A stretch of DNA of 64,000 bases from Bacteroidota bacterium (GTDB lineage Bacteria > Bacteroidota > JABWAT01). The notes beneath the pieces are model-generated. The model did no database searches, was not told the DNA's origin, and saw only the letters and a program-made list of their open reading frames with translations. The stretch lies in NCBI GenBank assembly GCA_020161835.1, contig JAIUNL010000014.1:62001-126000 (forward strand). Direction: 5' to 3'. Below, piece by piece: positions 9,411-18,203 of this stretch. Position 1 is the stretch's first letter. The number at the start of each line of letters is the position of its first letter. The position numbers and the translations under genes are program-made.

Positions 9411-11765
9411 TCACCTGATCAGCATCACCTTTTGTGACTGAACCCGGTTTCCTGACCGTAATCTTACCAGATAAAGTCCGGAAGCAAGATGATCACCTTT
9501 CAAAATAAAGGACGAAATTCCGGCACTCACATTTTCATTTTCCGCAAGAACGGCAACTCTTTTACCAATCAGATCAAACACATCCACCGAAATCATGTCC
9601 TTCTGAAATGCTTCAACCCGGATCGTTGTTTCCGGGTTGAACGGATTTGGATAGGCCGGTAACAGAGTTATTCTTGTTGCCCTTGCCAAATTCTCAGGCT
9701 CAACCGAAACGGTCGTTTTCTTTCCGGGTGAAGGTTGATCGGTAATCTGCCAGTCAGGTCCACCATCCGGAATCCGTGCAAATGAATTGTCAGTTGGAAT
9801 CAGGGGAAATGAAAGGGTGTCAGCAGCATAATATCCGCCAGCTGTTTTGTTGTAAAGTCCGATAAACTCACCACCCGCTGCAAGTTTAAAATTAGCATGC
9901 CACTTTCCCTGTTTGCCGTCAGAATCTGCCCAAACCAGTAAATGTTCTCCCGGCTGAAGGGTTGTATCAGGAAGTTGAAACTGGTTTTCATTGGTTCTGC
10001 TGTCGGTTAAGTACCAGCCTGCCGTAGAAACCGGAATTGCATCAGCGTTAACCAATTCAACCCAATCATCAAACTGCCCTGCTTCATCTGAAAGTGTTGA
10101 AGAATTGTCAGCCTGAAGTTCATTGATCAGAAGTCGTGGCAAACCGGAACTGACTGGAATATAAACCGGGTGTTTCGGAGCAAAATCGGGGTAAACTGAA
10201 ATACGGTTATCAGAATCAGTTGCCTGAAGGTAGTAGCCAAGAAAGGCTTCATTTGTTGGTGCGGAGAGAATAAAAATGAATTCACGATCGCCAGAATGTT
10301 TATCGGGGAAAATACCATCATCCTTCATTAATCCAGCTTCAGACCATTGATTATTCCGGCGGGTAAATACTTTTATTCCGTTTAGAGCACTTTCAGCGTC
10401 AACCCTTGCGGTAATGACCAAATTTCCAGCGGCAGGAACCGTTGTGAGATTTTGGGTAACCCGCACAAAAACCGGGGGGACAGCCGTTGTGCTGGTTTGT
10501 GTTTTTGCAGAGGTGGACCGGGTTTGAATAAAAGGTTTCAAACCGAAAGTGACATGATTCCCTAATGCCTGATCGTAAGATTGGTGGAACTGCTGAATGG
10601 TGAAACCGTAATCAAGAGGCCGGTAAGGATCTGCTTCTGCCCATGGTGTGATACGGGTATGAATGGCATCGATTTTTGAGTTTTGAAAAGTTGGATTAAA
10701 AGTCGAATTCAATAATTGACGTAGAAAAAATGAATATCTTGATTTAAACACAGGTTGAGCCATTATTCGGGCAGTGAGTGGGCGGGGTTCAGACGGGTTT
10801 CCCCAATTGTACACATTCCTGCTGCCAATATTTCCGTTATTGATTACATCCCACCAGATTCCAAGCGTATTGTCATAATCGTAGGGAACCCACTCAAAAC
10901 GGTTTGATGACGGATCATGATAGAGGTAAAAATTGTTTTTCAGAATCCAGTAATTATCCCAGCTTCCGGCAAGAACATCCACAGCCATGCTTTTCAGAAA
11001 AGCATTCACGTTAAATACTTTTTGGATTTCTCTGACGAAAATGCTGTCATGAGTCAGGTGTATCACTTTCATGAATGCAAGAAAATCGGAATAATCATCG
11101 GCTGTTTTATTGGTCTGAAGTTCATAAATCCGTCTTCCCCCCGACATTTTTTTCCACGAGTCAGCATTTGTCCCTAGCCAGACTAAATCAGCAGGCCAAA
11201 GACATTTGTAAAGATTTCCCTTGTCAGAGCCAAACCGGTCATCTACAAAATTTTCATCGACATGTTCGACATTGATCTGCAGGCCAAAATACTCACCATT
11301 GATATAGACCCGGGCATAAGTGGCTCTCGAAGATGGAACGCCTGCCTGATTACTGATGTCCCAGACCAGCTTACTTCTGATTATGGACGGATCATTGTGT
11401 TCACCATTCAGATTCAGTTTTTCGAGTCCATGCCATTTTCTGCCAGATTTAAAAGTATTAAAGGAGATTTTAAAGGATTTTTTCTGGGAAACCCGTGATG
11501 TATTACCCCGGAGTCTGAGACCAACATTTTGAACGGTATCCTGAACCAGAGAATTTCTAAAGATGAATCTTGCAGGGTATTCATGATCACTGTGCGCACT
11601 GTCAGCATTTAATATTAACGATAAAGAATCGGGATGAAGACTGAGCTCAATAACGGCAATAGACGTATCCAGAAAAACCGGATTGAATTTAATAGGAAGG
11701 GGTTGGGCAAATGAATTTACAGTTAAACATAACAAAAATAAGGAGATAGAATAAAATCTGAACAT
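9411..11765 (-). CDS. Secreted CotH-type kinase-like protein with lamin-tail domain and type IX sorting signal
   Basis: A 784-residue secreted protein. Signal peptide 1-20 (ends NSFAQ). Residues about 35-430 are a CotH domain: LRLRGNTSR near 83, then FEWVPYDYDNTLG near 293, the CotH counterpart of the protein-kinase metal-binding loop. CotH proteins phosphorylate spore-coat proteins in Bacillus; the role in Gram-negatives is not established. Residues about 550-660 resemble a lamin-tail domain (LLINELQADNSS, DDWVELVNA). The C-terminal 80 residues are a type IX sorting domain with YPNPFNPETTI. It is convergent with the kinase gene, leaving a single base between the stops. A TAACTTTG box at 11857-11850 is a possible -7 element but lacks a clear -33 partner. 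Confidence 0.88.
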   Translation of the reverse strand: MFRFYSISLFLLCLTVNSFAQPLPIKFNPVFLDTSIAVIELSLHPDSLSLILNADSAHSDHEYPARFIFRNSLVQDTVQNVGLRLRGNTSRVSQKKSFKISFNTFKSGRKWHGLEKLNLNGEHNDPSIIRSKLVWDISNQAGVPSSRATYARVYINGEYFGLQINVEHVDENFVDDRFGSDKGNLYKCLWPADLVWLGTNADSWKKMSGGRRIYELQTNKTADDYSDFLAFMKVIHLTHDSIFVREIQKVFNVNAFLKSMAVDVLAGSWDNYWILKNNFYLYHDPSSNRFEWVPYDYDNTLGIWWDVINNGNIGSRNVYNWGNPSEPRPLTARIMAQPVFKSRYSFFLRQLLNSTFNPTFQNSKIDAIHTRITPWAEADPYRPLDYGFTIQQFHQSYDQALGNHVTFGLKPFIQTRSTSAKTQTSTTAVPPVFVRVTQNLTTVPAAGNLVITARVDAESALNGIKVFTRRNNQWSEAGLMKDDGIFPDKHSGDREFIFILSAPTNEAFLGYYLQATDSDNRISVYPDFAPKHPVYIPVSSGLPRLLINELQADNSSTLSDEAGQFDDWVELVNADAIPVSTAGWYLTDSRTNENQFQLPDTTLQPGEHLLVWADSDGKQGKWHANFKLAAGGEFIGLYNKTAGGYYAADTLSFPLIPTDNSFARIPDGGPDWQITDQPSPGKKTTVSVEPENLARATRITLLPAYPNPFNPETTIRVEAFQKDMISVDVFDLIGKRVAVLAENENVSAGISSFILKGDHLASGLYLVRLRSGNRVQSQKVMLIR

Positions 11766-11928
11766 TGAAGGCTCCGGATAAAAAGATAAATCTGCCTGAT
11801 TTTAAGGAATAATCAGGTGAATTCCGAATCTGGATGTTGATACCCATCACAAAGTTAGGAAAGATTTATTGTTAGGTTGCTTTTATGTAAATATAATTTT
11901 ATGATTGCGTAAACTTAGGAGACAAAGT

Positions 11929-13341
11929 ATGAAATTTGTTAATGTTATTTGTCTGGCTATAATTTGTTTTGGATTTACATCCCGACCTGTCAGCAGTCAA
12001 ACTTTACAACCTTTAGAACCGATTCCGATGGAAATTTCTGAGTCTGCAACTGTAAATTCCTTTGATTTGGAACCTGAATCGAGGACCAGCAATGTATTTG
12101 TGACGGGAAATAATTGGACCCAAAAAACAAGAATCCAATATTATCTGAGTGAAAGCAATGAAAAAATAGAAACTGACAAGTATATTTTTCAGTCATCTGC
12201 TGATGGTAAACTTTTATCAAGGGAGCTGTACCATAAAAACAATAATGAATGGGTTATATATTCAAAGACGCAGTATTATTGGAATGACATGGTTCTTGCA
12301 AAAATTAGTTATACAAGTTTTTTGGATTTTGAATATGGGAAAATAACAGAATACCGGTATCACTATCAAAATGGACTTAAGGTTAAGCTAGAAGTTTGGG
12401 ATATGGTGGGAGATCAATCAGAACTCATTGAATCAAGGAATTTTATTTACTCAGAAAACAATGTGATTAAGGAACAACACAACACATTTTTTTCTAAGGG
12501 ACTTTCAGTTTCTGTCACCTTATTTAAGTACAACAGCTTTGGAAAATTAACATTTTCAGAAACTTCAAAAATTACAGATAATCTACCATTTGTGCAAAAT
12601 AAAACAGTCATTGCGTATGGACCCAATCAGGTTAAAAAGTCAGAGGTTAATTACAAATTTATATCTGGTAATTTATTTCCAATATTTTCAATGATAGACA
12701 GTACTAGTTTTAACCTTGACTCAACAGGAAAGGTTTTATCCGAGTCGTTTATACATGCAACTTTAGCTTTGTATACAAAACATTCGACCTACCATTACAA
12801 CACAACTAACAATAATTTCCTTGCCAAGCGATATGCTCATGATTCAAACGGTCAAAACTATGGGCTTTATTCACGGGATAAGTATTACTTTGAAGGTGAT
12901 AGACTGGTTAATATGAATTCACAATTCATGTGGAATAATTCGATCAAGGACAAGAAATATAAGTGGGATTCTTCAGGCAGGATTTTAGAGTGTGTTTCAA
13001 CTTTTACCGGGTTTCAAACAAATGGTGTTATATTTTCCTATGAAACAGCAACAAGTGTTGCAGATTTTGTTGCTCCCAAAAACTTAAACCTGATTTCGGG
13101 TTACCCAAATCCTTTTAACCCGTCGACCACTCTAAAGTGGAATCAGCCGGTTTCCGGAGCTGCCAGTATTCACGTTACAAATCTTTTGGGGCAAACCGTC
13201 AGGACTGAATTCATTCATTCTGCTGCCGGTCAGCAGACCTATCAGCTTGACATGGGTGGGTTTGGAAGTGGAGTTTATTTCGTAAGAATTGAATCTGGCG
13301 GGCAATTCTCAAATGTTTTAAAACTGATATTGATGAAATAA
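11929..13341 (+). CDS. Type IX-secreted protein with tyrosine-rich repeats, function unknown
   Basis: A 470-residue protein. Signal peptide about 1-23, then repeated strand-forming blocks rich in Y, N and K (TRIQYYLSES, YHKNNNEWVIYSKTQYYWND, ITEYRYHYQNGLK) that recall RHS/YD-like repeats. The C-terminal sorting domain has YPNPFNPSTTLKW near residue 395. The ATG at 11929 follows AGGAG by seven bases and begins the signal peptide; the frame extends to a TTG at 11905 without support. It probably ends up outside the cell or on its surface. I do not recognise the middle part. Confidence 0.85.
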   Translation: MKFVNVICLAIICFGFTSRPVSSQTLQPLEPIPMEISESATVNSFDLEPESRTSNVFVTGNNWTQKTRIQYYLSESNEKIETDKYIFQSSADGKLLSRELYHKNNNEWVIYSKTQYYWNDMVLAKISYTSFLDFEYGKITEYRYHYQNGLKVKLEVWDMVGDQSELIESRNFIYSENNVIKEQHNTFFSKGLSVSVTLFKYNSFGKLTFSETSKITDNLPFVQNKTVIAYGPNQVKKSEVNYKFISGNLFPIFSMIDSTSFNLDSTGKVLSESFIHATLALYTKHSTYHYNTTNNNFLAKRYAHDSNGQNYGLYSRDKYYFEGDRLVNMNSQFMWNNSIKDKKYKWDSSGRILECVSTFTGFQTNGVIFSYETATSVADFVAPKNLNLISGYPNPFNPSTTLKWNQPVSGAASIHVTNLLGQTVRTEFIHSAAGQQTYQLDMGGFGSGVYFVRIESGGQFSNVLKLILMK

Positions 13342-13346
13342 AACGA

Positions 13347-13372
13347 AACCGGGTTTAGCCCGGTTTTTTTTA
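13347..13372. terminator. Rho-independent terminator, probably the original uup terminator too
   Basis: ACCGGG, loop TTTAG, CCCGGT, then eight T. It ends the plus-strand gene. It also lies directly against the stop codon of the decayed uup 3' end on the minus strand, so it may once have served both convergent genes. Confidence 0.85.
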
Positions 13373-13461
13373 TCCTTCTGCAATCTCTGTCAGTCAAGCT
13401 ACCTCATCATAGCAGTTTCAAGCAAAACGGACAGTTTCCCTTCCAGTGTTGAAGCTTTCAT
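13370..13461 (-). pseudogene. Decayed 3' end of an ABC-F (uup) gene
   Basis: Read on the minus strand this aligns without gaps, except one missing base, to the last 31 codons of uup at 21573-21665, from the Met codon to the TAA. Conserved parts are LETAMMR and LTEIAEG followed by TAA. The Trp codon after MMR has become TAG and one base is lost two codons later. About 20 of 31 positions translate identically. It is too short to be a gene. It lies between a terminator and the stop of the TonB receptor gene, and marks the downstream edge of the envelope operon. Confidence 0.88.
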
Positions 13462-13465
13462 CGAT

Positions 13466-15676
13466 TCAAATCCTGAATTTTATTCCAATACTTGGGAAAA
13501 AGCCAACTGAATATTTCATGATTGAGAAATTATTTGGGTCAACATCTAACACTGTTGGATTGTCATGTCCGGTGAGGTTATACAAATTAAGGAATAAATC
13601 CATTTTCCAGGTTTGAAAATGAAAAGATTTCACGTATCCCAGATTGATGCGAAAGGAACTATTGGTCTCAAACTGATAAGCTCTTCCATAATCTGAAACC
13701 AAAACAAGTCCAGGCAGAGAGCCTTCAGGTTTACCTGAAATTTGATAAATGTGATCAGGCAAATTCAGTCTGGAACCGGTTGCCCAGAAAAGTTCAGTTG
13801 AAATGGATTGATTTCCGGTCAATTTAAAAATGAAATCGAAATTAAAAATGTGTTTACGGGAATATTTTGGAGTAAAGGAATTTCCGTTATTGTATTTCGG
13901 GAATGTATTCGCAACAGAAGAAAGCGTATAATTGGCTCTGAAATCAAATTCATCGGTGCTCTTTTCGATACCAAGTTCAACTCCTTTTGATTCACCTGAC
14001 CCAAAAAGGATTTTATTTGATAATTCCTTTGGATAGGGTGAAATAAAATAATCCCGGATTTTAATCAGATTCGAAAATTCCCGGTAAAAGAGCGAACAAG
14101 TTAATTCCAGGTCTGACCCAAACCTGGAAAAATAGGACACCTGACTTTGCTTTGATTTTTGCGGTGGTATTTGGGTTGAAGCGGGGTAAAGTACATCGCC
14201 AAATGTCACATTGTTGAATGTATTTAAAGTATGCATAAATTGGTGAATAACCGTTCCACTCAGTGAAATGTTTGATTTTTCGGTCAGGTTCCAGGTGATC
14301 TGTGCCCGGGGTTCAAAGTAGGCTCTGTCAAGATTTGTTTTGTAAATCGCACGGGCCCCACCTCTAAAATTGAAGTTCCAGTAATCGTAACTGGTTTCTT
14401 CGGCCAAAGTGAATGATTGAACAGTGGTTTTATACGTTTCCGTGTTCCCTAAATTTTGCAGGCCAGTATTTATTGACAAATTGCTGATATTATAATCACT
14501 GAAGAAGGATAACCTGAGATCATTTTCGATCCATTCCTGATCAAAGGATAAACCATAGGTATGAATACCCGGACTTTGCCGGGTTGAACCATGCTTTAAA
14601 TCGTTTTGGTATTGTGATGTGTACAAATTGGCCGAAAAGAGGTACTTTTCTGAAAATACAGTTAAATATTTGATTGAACCTACAAAATTGGTCCAGTTGA
14701 AATTGGCATTTTTATTTAACGAAAAAACATCCTTTGAATAGAAAAAGGAACTCTGTAATTTATGATTGGTATATAAATTTAGAGTTGTTTTTAAATACAA
14801 ATCATAAAAGTAAAGTTCTGGAACCTCAGACTCATTGTTACTTTGCTGATTATTGCCAAGCTGATTGAGGAATATATCATAATACGACCGCCTTGCACTG
14901 ACTAAAACCGAACCGTCAAGAAAAGGAAGGGGTTGTTCGATAAGGCCGGAAGTATTAATCATACTGATGCTTCCGGAATAAGCCGAAGTCGTTTTGTTTC
15001 CTTCCTTAAGCGAAATATCGACAACCGATGAAAGTTTTCCCCCATAATTAGGTGGAACATAACCTTTATAAAAACTCACATTTCTGATTGCATTTGGGTC
15101 GAATGTGCTGGTGAGACCTAGAAAGTGTGTAGGGTTATAAATCTGAATACCATCGATCAGGATTAAATTCTGATCGTATTCACCACCTCTGACACTGAAA
15201 CCACTTACAAACTCCTGATCTGAAGAAACTCCAGGTAAACTTTCAATTCGTTTTAAGATATTTAACTCACCACCAAAAGAAGGGATACTTTGCTCCCGGT
15301 TCAGATCCATTATCTTTAAATCCTGAATTTCAAATTTGGTAAGGGTTCTATCTGCCCCTACCTCAATTTGGGTTAATTCAATATCTTTTCTTTTTAACCT
15401 GACTTTTAAATAACCGGGTTTTATGTCATTCAATTTAAATTCAATTTTATCATAGCCAATATACTTTACATCCACCAATGAATCAGTTATTGAGGGTGTA
15501 AGTGTAAAATAACCATTGCTATTTGAAGACGTTCCTTTTCCGCTGGGGATCAGGTAAACAGAAGCACCCACCAGGGGTTCTCCGGTTTCATAATCTTCTA
15601 CTAATCCGTTTATTGATTGTCCAAAGGAATAGGAACCAAGCAAAAGGTAAAATGAAACCAACAAAATTATTTTCAT
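13466..15676 (-). CDS. TonB-dependent outer-membrane receptor with carboxypeptidase-like domain
   Basis: Outer-membrane active-transport receptor of 736 residues. Signal peptide 1-19. A carboxypeptidase-regulatory-like (CarbopepD_reg_2) domain lies at about 20-105 (INGLVEDYETGEPLVGASV), a plug domain at about 115-240 (RIESLPGVSSDQEFVSGFSVRGGEYDQNLILIDG), and beta-barrel strands follow to the C-terminal aromatic-rich end (GIKFRI). This N-terminal extension is typical of Bacteroidota receptors. The start codon overlaps the stop of the DUF4249-like lipoprotein gene (ATGA), so the two are translationally coupled. The substrate is not deducible. It is the last gene of the operon, ending beside the uup remnant. 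Confidence 0.93.
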   Translation of the reverse strand: MKIILLVSFYLLLGSYSFGQSINGLVEDYETGEPLVGASVYLIPSGKGTSSNSNGYFTLTPSITDSLVDVKYIGYDKIEFKLNDIKPGYLKVRLKRKDIELTQIEVGADRTLTKFEIQDLKIMDLNREQSIPSFGGELNILKRIESLPGVSSDQEFVSGFSVRGGEYDQNLILIDGIQIYNPTHFLGLTSTFDPNAIRNVSFYKGYVPPNYGGKLSSVVDISLKEGNKTTSAYSGSISMINTSGLIEQPLPFLDGSVLVSARRSYYDIFLNQLGNNQQSNNESEVPELYFYDLYLKTTLNLYTNHKLQSSFFYSKDVFSLNKNANFNWTNFVGSIKYLTVFSEKYLFSANLYTSQYQNDLKHGSTRQSPGIHTYGLSFDQEWIENDLRLSFFSDYNISNLSINTGLQNLGNTETYKTTVQSFTLAEETSYDYWNFNFRGGARAIYKTNLDRAYFEPRAQITWNLTEKSNISLSGTVIHQFMHTLNTFNNVTFGDVLYPASTQIPPQKSKQSQVSYFSRFGSDLELTCSLFYREFSNLIKIRDYFISPYPKELSNKILFGSGESKGVELGIEKSTDEFDFRANYTLSSVANTFPKYNNGNSFTPKYSRKHIFNFDFIFKLTGNQSISTELFWATGSRLNLPDHIYQISGKPEGSLPGLVLVSDYGRAYQFETNSSFRINLGYVKSFHFQTWKMDLFLNLYNLTGHDNPTVLDVDPNNFSIMKYSVGFFPSIGIKFRI

Positions 15677-16494
15677 TTTGAAATCCTCACACTAATTGAA
15701 TCTGAAGACATTCCTGTGAAAATGCCGTAGCCGCCCTTAATAAAAGAGGGCAAGCTTGCAATGTTCACTGAAAACATGCTGTTCGTGCTGGATGAGGATT
15801 TAATACTTTGAAGGGCAGTGTAAAAAGTTACGTAATCGTTATTTACTTTCCATATTTTACAATAACCCTTTTTAATTGACAAATTAAAGTCATTGAGTAT
15901 ATCAATTGTAAAGGGTATGGCTCCATCACCTGATGGGGTAAGCATGAGTGAACTTGACTCTGTAAACTTAACTCCGGACGGATTTTGTAAATCAAAATGA
16001 AATTCAACCAGATAATTTGATTTTAAAAAGTCTCCCCAAAAAAAGCCTGTAAGTTTAAGATTATTATTCTTGTTAATAATGCTCTCAACTCGAATAGAGT
16101 CAAATGAACAGGGCTCGGGAATAACAGTTTCTGTTTGGTAGGTCACTCCCTGATAGTCCAAAATAAGCTGGAGAGTATCCCCTGTAACCGGAATCAGGTT
16201 TTCACTTTGATAGTGTTTTATTTTATCGGAACTGGAATAAAAGACAGGTTTTAAATTTTCAACTGCACTATTAATTTTTAATACTGGGTTTAAATTTGGC
16301 AGGCTATGAATTTCAGTGCCAAAAATTTGACCGTCTTTTTTGTTTGTCAGGTAAATCTCAGCAGTAACCTTTTTCCCGCCGGTTGGAAGTGAAACAATAA
16401 CCAGTTTTGAGTCTGCAAGGTAATCTTCAAGAGAATAATCCTTGGAGCAGGAGGAAAAAGATAAGTAAAGAAGGGAATATATTAGTATTTTCAT
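15673..16494 (-). CDS. DUF4249-like lipoprotein
   Basis: A 273-residue lipoprotein; lipobox SFSSC at residues 12-16. The layout (short lipoprotein leader, YLADSKLVIVSLPTGG, a first strand-rich domain ending GDTLQLILDYQG, then TVIPEPCSFDSI) matches the DUF4249 lipoproteins found beside TonB receptors in Bacteroidota. They are presumed to be surface partners of those receptors. Both ends overlap the neighbours by four bases (ATGA), so it is made together with the receptor. The assignment rests on residue pattern and context, not on a search. Confidence 0.75.
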   Translation of the reverse strand: MKILIYSLLYLSFSSCSKDYSLEDYLADSKLVIVSLPTGGKKVTAEIYLTNKKDGQIFGTEIHSLPNLNPVLKINSAVENLKPVFYSSSDKIKHYQSENLIPVTGDTLQLILDYQGVTYQTETVIPEPCSFDSIRVESIINKNNNLKLTGFFWGDFLKSNYLVEFHFDLQNPSGVKFTESSSLMLTPSGDGAIPFTIDILNDFNLSIKKGYCKIWKVNNDYVTFYTALQSIKSSSSTNSMFSVNIASLPSFIKGGYGIFTGMSSDSISVRISK

Positions 16495-18203
16495 TTTTTT
16501 TCAATTAAGTTTTGTAAGGCTATAGCATGCTTTTGTACAAGTAACACATCATCTGTTATAATTGAAGTTTTAAGGAATATGCAATTTTGGAGTTTAACTT
16601 TTGCATCAGAATAGTTGCCTATTTTGTAAAAATAAAGGGCTGTTAAATATTTAGGAAGAATCTGGTCTGGTAAAACCTTTTCCAAAAATTGTGAAATTTT
16701 ATAGGCCTTAGAATAATTACCTACTTTCAAATAACTGTAAGTTAACAGTATGTATTGGTTCCTATCAGAATAGTTCTGTGTTGATTTTTCAAGATAACAT
16801 AATGCTTCCGAAAAGTGACCCAAATTATATAATGTGGATCCAATGTTAAACATAATTTCGCAATTTGTGTTGTTAAGTTGAAGGGACTTATGATAATAAT
16901 CAAGTCCCTGGGCTAACATATTATTATCAATTGATTGAACTCCCTTTGAGTAGTAATAAGAAGATATAAATAATTTTATATTTATTGTTAAAACAATTAA
17001 GAAGAATGGAATGAAATAAAATATATTCAGATTAAATGAGTTAGTCTTATTCAAATAAAATTGATAATTAAATAGAATACCAACGAAAGTTAGAAAGATT
17101 ATTTTGTACTGAAATACTCCGAAAGGATTGTCAACAAATGAATGAATTATAAAAGAAAATAAAATAGCCAACGTTGACACTTTAAAGAAAGATGGTGAAT
17201 TCCTGAAAAACGGAAAATATGATTTTATAGTAAAAAAAAGAAATAAACAAAAAATGATAAAACCGAAAATACCAGTTTCAACAAGAATCAATACAACTTC
17301 ATTGTGTGGTTTTCTTAATAAGGTTGCTTTTGTGAAAAACAGTGAGGAATTGGAAAATAAACTCGATAATCCTTCCAAGAAATGGTTACTAAATTGATTT
17401 ATACCAATTCCCATTAATGGGTAATTATTAAATATTTCATATGAAGCAGCCCATGCAAAAATTCGTCCAGATGATGAATTAATGTTTATATTGATTAAAA
17501 ATATGAATAATATAAATGAAATAAAAATATAATATAATAAATACCTATTATAATTGAAAAAAATTAGTATCCCAACAAATGAAATTAATCCAGCAATGGC
17601 TCCCCTACTTTCTGATAATAAAAGTCCAATAAATGACAAAATAAAAAAAATAATTGCATAATTTAATTTAAAGATATTATGTTTATAAGAAAAATAAATA
17701 ATAATTAGGTGCAATGAACATATGCCACCAAAAATATTTGGAGAACCAAATACTGATGAAATGGAATTTTTTTTTGATTCAAGGTCATTTGGTATGTATA
17801 AAAACTGGTAGATTGCTAAAAAAATACTAATAGCAATTAAAATTGAAATAAAGTGTAACAAAAGTGAATAATTTATTTTTGATTCACGGATTAATATAAA
17901 ATAGAAAAAAGTGCAAATAGCACTGATAAACCAATGAAAATCAGATACAAAGTGATTTGAAAAAAAAACAAAAAGTATGATTAAATATGCGAAAACAAAA
18001 AAATCAAACTTACGAAAAATAAGGGAACGATCTATATAATATTTAAAAGAAATAAAAAGTGATATACATATATTTACAAAAAATAATTTACCAAAAATAG
18101 GTACGTTAAAGGATATTTGGGGATCAATAAAAATAATTAATATAATAAAGAGTATAAAAAAACTTTCTTTTTCTGAGTTGAAAAAATTAATTATTAAGTT
18201 CAT
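16491..18203 (-). CDS. O-antigen ligase/polymerase-like membrane protein with C-terminal TPRs
   Basis: About 570 residues. The first 420 form a dozen very hydrophobic segments with the Wzy/WaaL-type loop (ESRGAIAGL near 200; a large outside loop with INQFSNHFLEG and LLRKPHNEVVLILVETGIFGF, whose PHN-E-VL phrase is the O-antigen ligase signature). The C-terminal 150 residues are tetratricopeptide repeats (MFNIGSTLYNLGHFSEALCYLEKS). It would join or polymerise glycans at the periplasmic face. The start at 18203 is preferred over 18230 because AGAAG lies about 12 bases upstream and the overlap with the previous gene is smaller. The codons are strikingly AT-rich compared with genes outside the operon. 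Confidence 0.85.
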   Translation of the reverse strand: MNLIINFFNSEKESFFILFIILIIFIDPQISFNVPIFGKLFFVNICISLFISFKYYIDRSLIFRKFDFFVFAYLIILFVFFSNHFVSDFHWFISAICTFFYFILIRESKINYSLLLHFISILIAISIFLAIYQFLYIPNDLESKKNSISSVFGSPNIFGGICSLHLIIIYFSYKHNIFKLNYAIIFFILSFIGLLLSESRGAIAGLISFVGILIFFNYNRYLLYYIFISFILFIFLINININSSSGRIFAWAASYEIFNNYPLMGIGINQFSNHFLEGLSSLFSNSSLFFTKATLLRKPHNEVVLILVETGIFGFIIFCLFLFFTIKSYFPFFRNSPSFFKVSTLAILFSFIIHSFVDNPFGVFQYKIIFLTFVGILFNYQFYLNKTNSFNLNIFYFIPFFLIVLTINIKLFISSYYYSKGVQSIDNNMLAQGLDYYHKSLQLNNTNCEIMFNIGSTLYNLGHFSEALCYLEKSTQNYSDRNQYILLTYSYLKVGNYSKAYKISQFLEKVLPDQILPKYLTALYFYKIGNYSDAKVKLQNCIFLKTSIITDDVLLVQKHAIALQNLIEKK